A stretch of DNA of 64,000 nucleotides. Source: Mimachlamys varia (lineage: Eukaryota; Mollusca; Bivalvia; Pectinida; Pectinidae). The position numbers were made by a program, and so were the translations under genes. Each line of letters begins with the position of its first letter. The first letter of the stretch is position 1. This document shows positions 46,430-57,775 of this stretch, in pieces. The stretch covers positions 22,542,001 through 22,606,000 of the forward strand of contig OX392545.1 in NCBI GenBank assembly GCA_947623455.1, in the 5' to 3' direction. Under the pieces are notes generated by a model. That model worked only from the letters and a program-made list of their open reading frames with translations. It had not been told where the DNA came from and searched no databases.

Positions 46430-46435
46430 TCCCAG
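46430..46435. repeat. target-site duplication, right copy (tcccag)
   Basis: Identical to 26003-26008 and abutting the right terminal inverted repeat. Confidence 0.85.
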
Positions 46436-46707
46436 GCTGTTTAATCAGCTTTCAATACTGTTTTTGGAAGCATTATATATACTAACTTACATTTTATCCT
46501 TAACCAGTCACAAATTTACAGTCGACACCTCTCAGTTTGCGTGGTGGCTTTGTCATCAACTGCTTGAGAAACAAGCGCTGTTGAGACTATGACTGGTACA
46601 CACTATTCTCAGGATTTTGTACAACAGGAATACTTCCGGAACTATGATCAGTTTTATTGCATTTACAACTTTTTTTCGATTAAGAACAAACTTAAATGTG
46701 ATCTATA

Positions 46708-47970
46708 TGACAAGAGGCCCAGAGGGCCTGTATCACTCAATTGGAAACATTGGTATCTAGGTTAATTTATCATGGGCCGATAGACCAATAGTTGAACCAT
46801 ATCAGTATAAATTAAAAATTTGGTTAATTGGTTGGTATCTCATCTGTTTTCATTTTCATCTGATCGCAAAACTTATTAATGATGTGCCAGACTCAATGCT
46901 AATATCGCGACTCCGCTCTTCTCTTTTATGTCAAGCAATGGTATATACAAGTTTGGGCTTGGGATTTCAATTGTTTAAAAGTTATGACTCGGGAGTCAAG
47001 TCCGCAAGGGCATGGTAGACCCCAAGATCAAATCTAATATCATGATTGGGATTGTCTGTTTATGCCAAGCAATTGTATATATATAGTTTTTGGGTGGGGA
47101 TCTCAACCGTTCAAAAGTTATGACTCATGAGTTAAGTCTGCAAGGGCATGGCACGACCCATGGATCAAATCAAAAATCATATTTGTGATCGTCTCTTTAT
47201 GCTCAGCAAACGTATGTATAGTTTTGAAATGGGGATTTCAACCTTTTTTAAAAGTTATGACTAAACAGCTAAGCTTGCAAGAAAGTGGCAGACCCTGGGG
47301 TCAAATCTAAAATCATATTTGTGCTCATCTCTTTATGTTCAGCAATTGCATTTATAGTTTTCGGGTGGGGATCTTAACCGTTTAAAAGTTACATGATATT
47401 AATATTGACAAACAGAAGCATTTTGGCCCCGCCCATCAGGCCCCTGGGGGGTGAGCTCAATCATTTGTATAAATTTGAATCTCAGCCACTAAGGTATGCT
47501 ACCACTGAAATATAAATGTCATACATTGTTTATAGAACCATGCAGAGAAGAAATCGTTAATATCAGAATTGCCAAAATGACCCCTTTTGGCCCCACCCCT
47601 CAGGCCTTTGGGGTTTCAGCCCAACCATTTGTACAATTTTGAATCCCCGCCCCATAGTGATGCTATCAGGCAAATGAGTGATATGCATGGCTCAGTTTCA
47701 GAATAGAAGTCATTTATATCAGTATAACCGAAATTGATCTCTTTTGACCCCGTCCCTCAGGCCCCTGGGGGGTCAGCTCCATCATTTGTACAATTTGGAA
47801 TCCCCAACCCATATAGATATTTCCAGAAAAAATATGAGCGATATGCATTGCACGGTTTCAGAGAAATCTTTGTTTATATAAATATAGCCAAATTGACCCC
47901 TTTTGACCCCACCTCTCAGGCCTCTGGGGGGTGAGCCCAACCATTTGAACAATTTTGAATCCCCGACCCG
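46708..47970. repeat. dispersed composite repeat with tandem subunits
   Basis: Begins with 'acaagaggcccagagggcct'. Then about four units of roughly 120 bp ('aaaagttatgactc', 'gcaagggcatgg') run to about 47400. Then about four units of roughly 155-165 bp ('ttttg.ccccacccctcaggcc', 'ggggggt.agc', 'aattttgaatcccc') run to about 47970. Related to 19255-19560. Non-coding. Confidence 0.75.
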
Positions 47971-50229
47971 TGATTGTAGTAGTAATTCATTACCACCCCA
48001 AAACAGGGCTCTCGCTGGGCTGTATTTGGGGCCGAAATTCAGCCCCATTCCCAATCTAAAATAGTACGATTTTTTTTTCACAATCGCTCAAGTTGATTTT
48101 CACAACTGCATCCGTGTTAAGTTACAGAATGCTATTAACAAATTTAGAGCATTAAGAGACAGGGCTTTGGACTTCTGAAACAACAAAAAACTACTTTGAA
48201 TCTATAAGAGAAGAAATTTTTAGTTGTTTTCTTATATTTGTCGATATCTTAAATTTTCACAATTTTAGTCAATACCGCGATAATTTTCACAATTCTGAAG
48301 GCCCCGGCCCCATTCACAATAAAGGGAGAGAGAGCCCTGCAAAATTACGAGCAAGTTTCTAATTTGGTGAGTTTGAATTTAACCCACTAGCTACAAAATG
48401 AAAGTTGCTAAAAAGTTAAATTCACTAAATTCTACCCCTGTACCAGAATAAAAACCACTGACCTATGGTCAGTCCCTGGCAACTGCCACAGGAGGGTTTT
48501 GAACTCACAACCCAGAGGTGGAGCACTAGTGGTAGAATGTCGGGACATATCTTAATCAATCACCCACCACAGCCCAAGGTACATCCAGTGTCAAAAATGA
48601 TCGAAATAAGGTACAAACGTGTATGCTTGTTCATTGAATAAAACATGTACACCCATCACCCGGAGACGGTCAATGTTATCTAACGTTACAATTATGACAT
48701 CATAGTATGACATAAACAATCCGTCAATGGCATTCATGGCCCTATGAATACCAATGGAATTGGCTCGAGTTACATTAAGTGCCAATGTCATGTTTGTGTA
48801 CAATGGGCTAAAATAGACAGGAAATCTCACTTTCGTTCTAAAATAGTAGAAATCATATCAATTCTTTCATCAGTGGCTACATTAAGGCGGAATCTCCCTT
48901 TTATGGATATATACAATACAAACCAACATGGCATCGGAATTGTCTGTCAAGAAAACCTATCGGTCGTGTTTGAACAACAATTTTTAAGGGATAATTAAGT
49001 CCTCTTTGAGATTGACATCAGCATCATGCCTACAGAAATCTCTGAATATACTTCTAATTAGGGAAATCAAGATTTCCTGTCTATTCTAGCCCACAGTACA
49101 CAAACGATGAAGAAGTGTACTCTTGGCTTCCACAATGTGGGCTCAGTTAAGTTCAATATAGTTTCTGTGCAGTTGAAATGCAAAATAAATATAATTTTCA
49201 ATTTTGATTGATAATGTAATTGTTCAAATTTGATCATTGTATCGAAATTCATACCTCAATGATTCAAGAGTAGCTGTGTCAGTTATTCTTGCTCTTTATG
49301 TCCATTTCTTTCGGTGAAGTGTGTCCGAGAGTGTGTGTGTTCACTTTGTGTGTGTGTGTGTGGAGGGGGGGGGGGCTTGGGGCTGGGTGATTTACAGGTA
49401 TACCACATTATAAAGTTGTGATGGTACGCACCGTGGTACATTAGTCCTGTACCGGTTTTTGGGGAACTTTCATTTAACTTATCAAAGAACTACTTGTTAC
49501 ATAAATCAATTGGAATTCCAATATGGTTTAATTAAATAATTTCCTATCATTTTGTTGATCATCTAGGACAGACATAGGCTAATACACTCAAACAATATTA
49601 GAGGATAACACAGCGAGAAACTTATGACAGGCCAGAACAAAAACAGTCACAGACCTTTTTCTTGCCGAAACATTCAATCAAGGTGGTATAATAATACCGT
49701 GGTACTGTATGTGCCCCAGTATTTTTGAAAATTCGGTGGTATAACATGGTACTTTTGATTTTGTGGTACCAGTCTAGGGGAAGGTTTTTGGTCTACTAAG
49801 TTGCGATACAACTTAATTATAGTCTTTTACTAAAATTACCTATTTCAAGTCTCAAATTCCACTGGAAGTGGTATGGCTAGAGCCAATAACTACCTACCAT
49901 TAAGACATCTATTAACACATGTTCAACAACTTCCTTTCTCAATTCCAGTATAAGCTTAGAGCCAGCTTGGGATAAGATGTGAGAAGGGGGAGGGGGAGAG
50001 ATACCCGCATTCATGCTGTTATGCTTTAAGGCTTTCATGAAATTAAAACAAATCCAATTTCAAACAATGTTGGGATCATGCTGTAAAGCTACTTTCTTGA
50101 GTCTAGATCTACATCAATATAGGCCAAACAACTTCTGACAGCGACTGACAAGATCACCATTTTTGCATCAAGATTTTTAACGCTACATTCTATGACTGAC
50201 TGACAACAAAAAAAATGAGAATTGTATGT
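47971..50229. other. non-coding, with small repeats
   Basis: Contains a dispersed-repeat 3' half at 48430-48590 (family of 21715 and 31860), near-inverted segments at about 48780-48850 and 49060-49110 ('aatagacaggaaatc' and its complement), and a GT/G-run at about 49335-49378. No gene supported. Confidence 0.4.
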
Positions 50230-50237
50230 GTTTTAAC

Positions 50238-51134
50238 TAGGGCTGTTATGAGTACCCGAGTACCTGGGCACGGGTCGGGTTGGAGAAGTAAACGAGTCCT
50301 AAATGTGTACCCGGGTACCCGTCAAAATAGGAAAAAATTTGTCACACGGCTGTGTCTATGTAAAACTTCTATTAAAGTAGTACAAAATCTCACTGATTTG
50401 TGTCGGTTTCACTCACCAAGGATGACACTTCATCTGTTTACAACAAAAATTTCACATGTAACATTGTTTCAAATTTTATTTTCCATGACCGTATTTGATA
50501 CAAGACGGACATATGCATGTGTACTTGAAGTTGACCGGGGTTCACCATAGTCTTGTATACGATAACACGAGAGACAGTCCGAATGAAGACTATGTCATGT
50601 GATCTGTAGGTTCCGGTTGCATTGTACACGTAATTGACATTGATAATAATAAAGCACCATGTTAATTATCATGTTGTTTGTTGCCTTAATTCCTTGGTTG
50701 CAACAAATGCGTATATCGAGTACTTCAAATGCAGGTACGATAAAACAGACAATTACGGTATTGTGCCCCCCCCCTTTTTGTACTTCCTATTGCGCATGGG
50801 CAGGTTAGTGTATTCATGTGTGTGTGACAAACAAGCGGGATATCTTTGACAGTCATGTCAGTAATGTCAGCTTGTTATATATTGTTTTATCCAATTAATG
50901 CAGCTATAAAATTATCGACTGGTGCATAAAAACCACAATATCGTTATTGAATCATACTCTACTCATTGCATTGAATCTCCTTTGGTAAGCCTGTCACCCC
51001 ACACAGCAAACAAGGTAAACGTGAAGAAAGCTAACTTACAACTATGATTTATGTATGTTGAGTACACGGGTACCGGTAGGGTACAAAAATCCAGGTACCC
51101 AGGGGCAAAATTTAGTACCTGTGACAGCCCTATA
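50238..51134. mobile_element. non-autonomous hAT-like element (897 bp)
   Basis: Flanked by a perfect 8-bp duplication, gttttaac (50230-50237 and 51135-51142), as made by hAT transposases. The ends carry an inverted TAGGGCTGT (left TAGGGCTGTTATG; right, reverse complemented, TATAGGGCTGTCAC). Subterminal regions are rich in 'gggtacc' words on both sides. No transposase is encoded, and ORFs inside are unsupported. Confidence 0.8.
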
Positions 51135-51142
51135 GTTTTAAC

Positions 51143-51900
51143 AGTCTTTAAACTAGAGCATGGCTTTTTATATATCGTAAAAAAAAAAAATCACCAACAC
51201 TTACAATAAAACTTGGACACTTGGATTATAGGACTACAGCGGATTGATCAGCAAGGCCTAAACATGAAGTTCTTAATCAGAACCTCTCATCATTTTCTAT
51301 GTAACTTTAGAAGACCTGGGTGGGTCAATATATATAGTTACAATACAAAGTTAGGTCATTTTCATTTTCAGAACAACCGGTTTCTCCACTTTTAAATGTA
51401 GCATTTTCGATTAAAAACAGGGCTGTAATGGTTACCCAGGTAACCGATTACAGGTCGGGTGTGAGCGCAACCAGGGTTGGAAAAAATGTACCCCAACCCC
51501 AAAACATGTGCTTTAGTACTTCTAACTGAATACAATGAAATTATAGAAAGATTGCAACATCAACAGGTTTGCTATTTTCAATTAACGCAATCCTTCTGTG
51601 TACTTTTCTTTGCTTGTGTACTTGCAGCGACATGTCACTCGATGATACAGTAATTAGGAGCGCTAGCTATAGCCCCACGGGAACAAGATGGATCCAGGAT
51701 CATTTATCATTATTTAAAGCACTTAAACACCATGTAACTAATGTTAAAAACGTCCTAAGTTGGTGTCTACCGTTATGTTCGTTTAGACTTAGTAGCGAAG
51801 CGATACAGGAAACCAATCAAAACATGAAACGAATCATACCATTGTTGCGGTATTACTTGCACTACGTACACTATGCGGTAGAGCCTATAAGAATGCCTCG
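51143..51900. other. non-coding or unassigned; contains a lone hAT-like end
   Basis: At 51419, 'cagggctgtaatggttaccc' resembles the left end of the element at 50238, without a partner. A plus-strand ORF (51569-51904) follows an acceptor-like 'gtgtacttgcag' and has a hydrophobic, Cys-rich start that looks like a signal peptide. The composition is ordinary, but no homology is recognised, so I leave it uncalled. Confidence 0.3.
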
Positions 51901-52185
51901 TTAGCTTTCGGGTAAACATGTATATGATTTAAACTTACGGTAGAGCGGTTGAAGTTTCTCCTCATCTTCTCCAGTGAATGTCCATATGCTGTAGAAATCG
52001 TCTCCACACTGGCAAACCCTACAAAAACACCAACGTTCTCTTGATTTCCTTCACTCTTCCATGATCATGATCAGTGGGCCGCTATTTGTACACGCGTCAG
52101 CGTGTTGAAGGTACTTCTTCCATTGTTCTGGTAAATTTGACGTGGTCCAGCCTAGTTCTGTTGGTTTTATACCCGTCAATGCCAT
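51901..52185 (-). pseudogene. gag-like remnant of an LTR retrotransposon (gypsy type)
   Basis: Minus-strand frame starting MALTGIKPTELGW, with NLPEQWKKYLQHADA, an in-frame TGA at 52053-52051, and then FYSIWTFTGEDEEKLQPLY in the same frame. This pattern matches the N-terminal part of gag proteins from Ty3/gypsy-like elements that I remember from corals, fish and molluscs. It ends at TAA 51903-51901, and protease and pol are absent. A short relic only. Confidence 0.55.
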
Positions 52186-52264
52186 CTTTTGCTTCTAACA
52201 CCGTGTACTGTTCGTGGATAAAGGCCTCTGTGTGATCCAACAACCAGCTTACAACAGGACAACC

Positions 52265-52715
52265 ATGTCTAAATACCCAATACTACCCCATACTACCCAA
52301 TACTACCCCATACTACCCCATACTACCCAATACTACCCAATACCACCTCATACGACCAGGTAATGTACTAAATACTTCTTGAATATTCTGAGATACTATC
52401 TTCATAGACATTTGATCTTCAATCTGTCTTATTTTATCTGAAAATATGTGATTTAATGGGGAAAAAATTGCCGAAATCGGCAATATATTGACCCAATACT
52501 ACCCCATACTACCCCATACCACCTCATACGACCAAGTAATGTACTAAATACTTCTTTAATATTCTGAAATATTATCTTAATGGACATTTTATCTTCAATC
52601 TGTCTTATTTTATCTGAAAATATGTGATTTAATGGGGAAAAAAATGCAGAAATCGGCAATAATGACCCAATACTACCCCATACTACCCAATACCATCTCA
52701 TACGACCAAGTTATG
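52265..52715. repeat. 10-bp 'tactacccca' microsatellite inside ~185-bp repeat units
   Basis: Runs of TACTACCC(C/A)A recur at 52275-52350, 52490-52515 and 52665-52695. Each precedes a conserved block of about 150 bp ('cacctcatacgacca', 'cttcaatctgtcttattttatctgaaaa', 'gaaatcggcaat'). An inverted, diverged copy of the conserved block lies at about 54320-54480. Confidence 0.85.
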
Positions 52716-53814
52716 TAGTCTAGATCTACTAAAAAAATAATTTTGTATTATGAATTATTATCTCTGTTGAAGGTATCTACTTTTTGTTATATTTTTTTTT
52801 GTGGGAAATAGGGTACTAGTACGCTATTTGATCCAGAAAACTTTCACCGAAATCCCCGACTGCGGCGGGGGGAGTGAGACTGGGTAAACAACCTACACCA
52901 GAACATACGACCTGCCTAACTGCCATTAATGTTGTTATAAATATCGTCTTTGTGTAAGATATTTACTTTTTAAGTAAGTCTTTTTACTTCTGTTAGGACC
53001 ATTTGGTTTATTAAGAATAAAATTTAATGGTCCCCACTGCCGCATTTATTTGCACACGCTGTTAACGTTGTATCACTCTTTAAAAAGAGGCGCGATCTGG
53101 TGTAATACGGCCTACTTTCACTTTGACATCAGCAGTCACAGATTGCTTTTTAGAGCTACTGATAGGAATCATCGATGGTTACAGTAAGTAGTGTTGTGGA
53201 TTGTGATTTTCTGGAAGTAGTGAATACATGTTTCGCCGAGATCAGCGTCTAACTTGATGATTGAAGTGGAAGGTCGTCCTTCACCATGGTGCTGTGTGTT
53301 ATCACACACACTACACAGGTTATTGCAAAGCGATAGTTATATTATTATTAGGTGTGAAAACTTTTGTTTCTCCGCTCTATTTCAATGATTTGTTTATTTA
53401 TTACCGAGTAATTCCCTTTCCATTGTTTTCGAACCCTCTAGGATTTATGACAATCCATGTGAATAAAAGACAGTAATTGAACAACATGGTAATGGCAAAT
53501 AAAAAAAATGTGTTTAAATATCTACAAAGATTTGCACTCAACAGCACTGTTAAAAGTTAGAACTCCTACTCTATATACATGTATGTAACCCTGGTAAGAT
53601 CTTCTCTTTAGCTTCTTCTGTTACATACGGCACCAAACTTGAGACAAGTTCTTTCCTGGAGGGGGAGTATGTAACCCTGGTAAATACTAGCTGCAATATA
53701 CTGCTCGGCTAGAGTGATCTTCTCTTTAGCTTGATCGGTTGAGTGTAAAAAGGCAAGTAGCCAGAGGTTCTCGGTTCAACTCCTAGCTGAGACATTGTAA
53801 TAAATAATGACGTC
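52716..53814. other. non-coding
   Basis: No gene supported. 'atgtaaccctggtaa' words recur at about 53582 and 53669. Confidence 0.4.
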
Positions 53815-53844
53815 TGTTATATATAGGAGAGGAAAGTGCACAGC

Positions 53845-53917
53845 CAGACCGGAGTTCGAACCCAGGACCTTCCGAAATCTAGACGGACGCTCAACCATTG
53901 AGCCATCTAGTCACCGA
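53845..53917 (-). repeat. tRNA-derived SINE head, copy 1
   Basis: The minus strand reads as a tRNA-like sequence, with A-box-like TGGCTCAATGG and B-box GGTTCGAACTCC. The same arrangement lies about 254 bp downstream (54098-54170). Confidence 0.6.
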
Positions 53918-54097
53918 CGATCTGACATTTCTAGATCCGCTACATCCCTCCCTCCTTTAACAAAGTCTTTGACCCCGAAAACATTATGATTTACAACCCA
54001 GGTTCGAGTATCCCCTCCCCTCGCCAACTATGCACCCAATACTTTAAACAAGGTTTGGTCACAGGCACCAAAGGTAACAAGAGAGGAAAAATGCACG

Positions 54098-54170
54098 GCC
54101 AGACCAGGGTTCGAACCCGGAACCATCCAAACTCTAGACGGACGCTCATCCAATTGAGGTATCTGATCGC
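54098..54170 (-). repeat. tRNA-derived SINE head, copy 2
   Basis: Diverged copy of 53845-53917, with B-box GGTTCGAACCC and shared 'tctagacggacgctca' on the plus strand. Probably a tandem or dimeric SINE arrangement. Confidence 0.6.
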
Positions 54171-54195
54171 CGACGATTGGCCAGGTCTAGATCTG

Positions 54196-54586
54196 CTACA
54201 AATATAGCCCCACATTGGGGGCCATTTGTCACCCGGGGTCTTCATTAAGCACAGGTGAACAAGTTGGTAGGCAGTTGGTTCCACAGAACATATAAACATA
54301 TGTAAAATAAAACAAAAAAGTAGATACCTTCTACAGAGATAATATTTCAGAATATCAAAGTAGTATATGGTACATAACTTGGTCTCAAGAGGTGGTATTG
54401 GGTATTTATTGCTGATTTCGGTAATAATTTCTCCATTAAATTGCATATTTTCAGACAAACTAAGGCAAATTGAAGAAAAACACTGGGCATGTACAGGTGA
54501 CCCAGTACAGGAACACACAGTAGATATTCATATAGCATGGGTCAAATATATTTGAAACATAGTATCAACAGTGATCAATTTGAATA
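54196..54586. other. non-coding; inverted relic of the 52.4-kb repeat
   Basis: The 54320-54480 stretch is a diverged reverse complement of the conserved block at 52.35-52.64 kb. No gene. Confidence 0.5.
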
Positions 54587-55560
54587 TTGCTCTACCCAAT
54601 TTTGGAGGCAGATCTCTTGGCCGAATTAAGGCTGAACAAGGAACCCTCCCTCCTGAAAAATGTCTTTTCGAGCAAAACATTTGATTTTTCCACCCTGTAC
54701 ACTACCATACCTCATACAAAATTGAAGGAACGTCTCCGATCTCTTGTTATGAGAGCTTTCTTTTCCAAGAAAGGCAGACGACAATACAAATATATGGTAG
54801 TGAGCTATCTTGGAGCATACTTTGTCAAAAACACGACAAAAGCTAAGAGGAAATATACTGAAGAAGATATAGTAAGGATGATTGAATTCCTGGTCGACAA
54901 CATTTTTGTTGAGTTTGGAGGAAAGATTTTCCAGCAGACTGTTGGCATTCCCATGGGAACAAACTGTGCCCCACTCTAAGCTGACTTGTTTTTGTTTTCA
55001 TACAAGGCTGAATTGGTGGAGGAGCTAATCAGGACAGGTAACAAAAACCTTGCCAAATCTTTTAACTTCACTTTCAGATATATCGACGATGTGTTGTCTA
55101 TAAACAACAAGAAGTTTGCTGACCACGTCGGTCGTATATACCCTACTGAACTTGAAATAAAGGACACAACAGACTCTTCTACATCAGCTGCTTACCTAGA
55201 TCTCTACTTAAACTACGACCAACATGGACAGCTTACTACTAAGCTTTACGATAAACGTGATGATTTCAATTTTCCAATTGTTAACTTTCCATTTCTTGAT
55301 GGTAACATCCCTACTTCTCCAACCTATGGTGTTTACATGTCGCAGTTGATTTGGTATTCCAGGGCTTGCTCTAAATATCGGGATTTTCGTGATCGATTTT
55401 CGACTGCTGACACACAAACTAACAACACAAGGATTCGAGAGATGCAAGCATATCAGAACTATGGGCAAGTTTTATGGTCGCCATCTTTGTCTCATTGAGA
55501 AATAACCTGTATCTTTAAGTGACATGAAGATGGACATTTTTGAGTATGCTCATTAGTGTG
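54587..55560 (+). pseudogene. Penelope-like reverse transcriptase, interrupted
   Basis: Reverse-transcriptase fragment with motif A KTFDFSTLYTTIPH, motif B QTVGIPMGTNCAPL, and motif C FRYIDDVLSINN, followed by TKLYDKRDDFNFPIVNFPFL and YMSQLIWYSRACSKYRDF. These match a reverse-transcriptase family common in molluscs and corals that I place with Penelope-like elements. A TAA at 54977-54979 splits the frame (CAPL-stop-ADLFLFSY) and looks like a TTA-to-TAA change. A frameshift near 55440 and a stop near 55496 follow, after which MGKFYGRHLCLIEK continues the homology. The N-terminal part and any GIY-YIG endonuclease are missing. Non-functional. Confidence 0.7.
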
Positions 55561-55909
55561 TTTACTTGTTGTGATTGACAATGATACTCGGTTCTCATTT
55601 TAGAACTTGATGTTTACTTGGATGTGACAAAGATCTACATGGCGGGTGTCGGCGATGAAACAGAAAACGCTTACTCTTCCGGAACACCTGGTCTTATTCT
55701 CTTGTACTTTTGCAAGGGTCTCCATGTGAATCTTTCCTTTGTTCATATTTTGCCCCTGGTTTAATCGATTTTGAGTTTGGATTATGATTATGTTGACGCT
55801 TCGGTATTCTCTTATTTATACTTATATACTTATAATTACTAGATTTTAGTCTCAGCTAGTTGGAATTTCCCTATACATCAAGTGATAGAGAATTCCTCTA
55901 ATAAAAACA

Positions 55910-56005
55910 GAACAATACCATGACCCCGCTGAAGTTCAAACTATTGGCTGAAGTTCAAACTATTGACTCAAAAGTTTGAACTTCAGCGGGGGCATGGTAT
56001 TGTTC
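55910..56005. repeat. 33-bp inverted repeat (foldback), 32/33 matches
   Basis: Arms are 55910-55942 and 55973-56005, with a 30-nt spacer that repeats 'gaagttcaaactattg' directly. It lies between the Penelope-like and LINE relics. Possibly a small foldback element. Confidence 0.85.
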
Positions 56006-56045
56006 ATTACTCCTTCCTGCTTCAATTGTTGTACATTCATTATAC

Positions 56046-57390
56046 CCCCTAAAGAAAGCACATGTAAGACCATTGCTGAAGAAGCCTGGATTGGATAAGG
56101 AGGAGTTGAAAAACTACCGTCCAGTGTCAAATTTGCCTTTTCTGTCTAAGATCTTGGAGAAGGTTGTGTCCCGGCATTTAGAGGCCCATCTCCATGCAAA
56201 TAGTCTCCATGACAACCTGCAATCGGCCTATCGCATGGGACACTCAACAGAGACGGCCCTCCTACGTGTGCATAACGACATAGCTTCTGCATTGGATAAC
56301 AAGTGCAGAGCGGTGCTCGTCATGCTAGACTTGTCAGCTGCATTCGACGTCATTGACCATAGCATACTCCATAAACGTCTGGAGTATTCGTATGGAGTGA
56401 CTGACGACACATTATGCTGGATACAGTCCTATCTAGGTGATCGACGACAGTGTATTGCAATCGGATCTTCTGTTTCACGTGACAGCATGCTGGATTATGG
56501 GGTTCCTCAAGGGTCGGTGTTAGGACCCCGTAAATACTGCATGTATTCAAAACCAATCGGTGAGATTTGTCATAGACATAACCTTTGCTATCATTGTTAT
56601 GCTGATGACACACAGATTTACATGGTCATCAGACCACAGGACAGCTGGGACACCGTATCAGAAAATCTGGAAGCTTGTCTGACAGACATCAGAAGCTGGA
56701 TGAATGCCAACATGCTGGACTATGGAAATGCCCTACTCTGTGGTATATCTGACAAATTGACAAGTCGCCTACAGAAGGTCCAGAACACGGCAGCACGTCT
56801 CGTTTCTGTGGTTAGAAAGAGAGAACACATCACTCCTGTTCTGTATTCATTGCACTGGCACTGGCTACCTGTGCAATACAGGTCACAATACAAAATCTTG
56901 GTATACACATACAAGGCACTTGATGGAACAGCTCCCCAGTACATACGGGAGCTAGTTACCCTGTATCAGCCGTCACGATCACTGAGGTCGAAGACAGAAT
57001 CATTGTCGTGTGTCCCAAAATCTCGTACTGTGACCTATGGAAACCGGTGTTTTGGGAAAGTTTCGGCCACGTTGTGGAATAGATTACCATCCGCTATCTG
57101 AAAAACAAATACTCTGGCCAAATTCAAGAAACTTCTGAAGACGTACCTTTTCACGTCTGCATATTAGGGACAACTTAGACGTCATGTATATACTGACATT
57201 TGTTTATCTACAGTAGATGTAGTTCGTATTTATATGCAATTTTTTATATTATCACATTAGCTTAGATTGTAATAACTTCTTTATTTACGCAGTGTAAGTA
57301 TCAAATTATTATCTACATGTTGTGAAGCGCTTTAGAGTAATTTTACAAATTATATAGAGCGCTATATAAATGTTGTATATTATTATTATG
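56046..57390 (+). mobile_element. CR1/L2-type LINE, 5'-truncated with an internal deletion
   Basis: The reverse-transcriptase frame starts abruptly at KKAHVRPLLKKPGLD, a typical 5' truncation. Conserved blocks are NYRPVSNLPFLSKILE, HSTETALLRVHND, LDLSAAFDVIDH (motif A), GVPQGSVLGP (motif B) and CYADDTQIY (motif C). After RSWMNANML the sequence jumps to DYGNALLCGISDKL, omitting roughly 150 residues of thumb and connection expected in relatives. The C-terminal region (LQKVQNTAARLV, LHWLPV-type) follows. A TGA at 57099-57101 interrupts NRLPSAI, and the frame continues to TAG at 57165-57167. The 3' tail (57318-57390) has tgtgaagcgctt and gcgctatataaatgttg, ending in TATT repeats. Confidence 0.85.
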
Positions 57391-57775
57391 TATATTATTA
57401 CAAGCTTTACCGAACATAATCTTACGATGTAGGTGAATGAAGAATGCAAGAGCTAAACGCAAAACTTTAAACGTTGTATTTCCAGAAATTTGAGATTTTT
57501 ACCACAAAAAAGCAGAAATCCATGAATTATTTTTTAGCCCAGTAGGCTCTACTACCCATGCTTCATCTATGATTGAGGTTTGGTTGATGTTACTTTGTCA
57601 GAAACAAAGCTTAACGCAAAACTTTAACATTGCTGATGCCACCGTCGCCGTCGGAAAAGTAACCGAACAAAGAGATGTCAAAACCTAATTTGTTTCCAGC
57701 ATTCTGATTGCTTGTTGTCCAAATTAACATGTTGCATAATTGGATAATAGGGAAGCAAAGATTGTGGACCTGTTT
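57391..57775. other. non-coding
   Basis: Contains 'aacgcaaaactttaa' twice (about 57456 and 57612), otherwise unremarkable. Confidence 0.4.
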
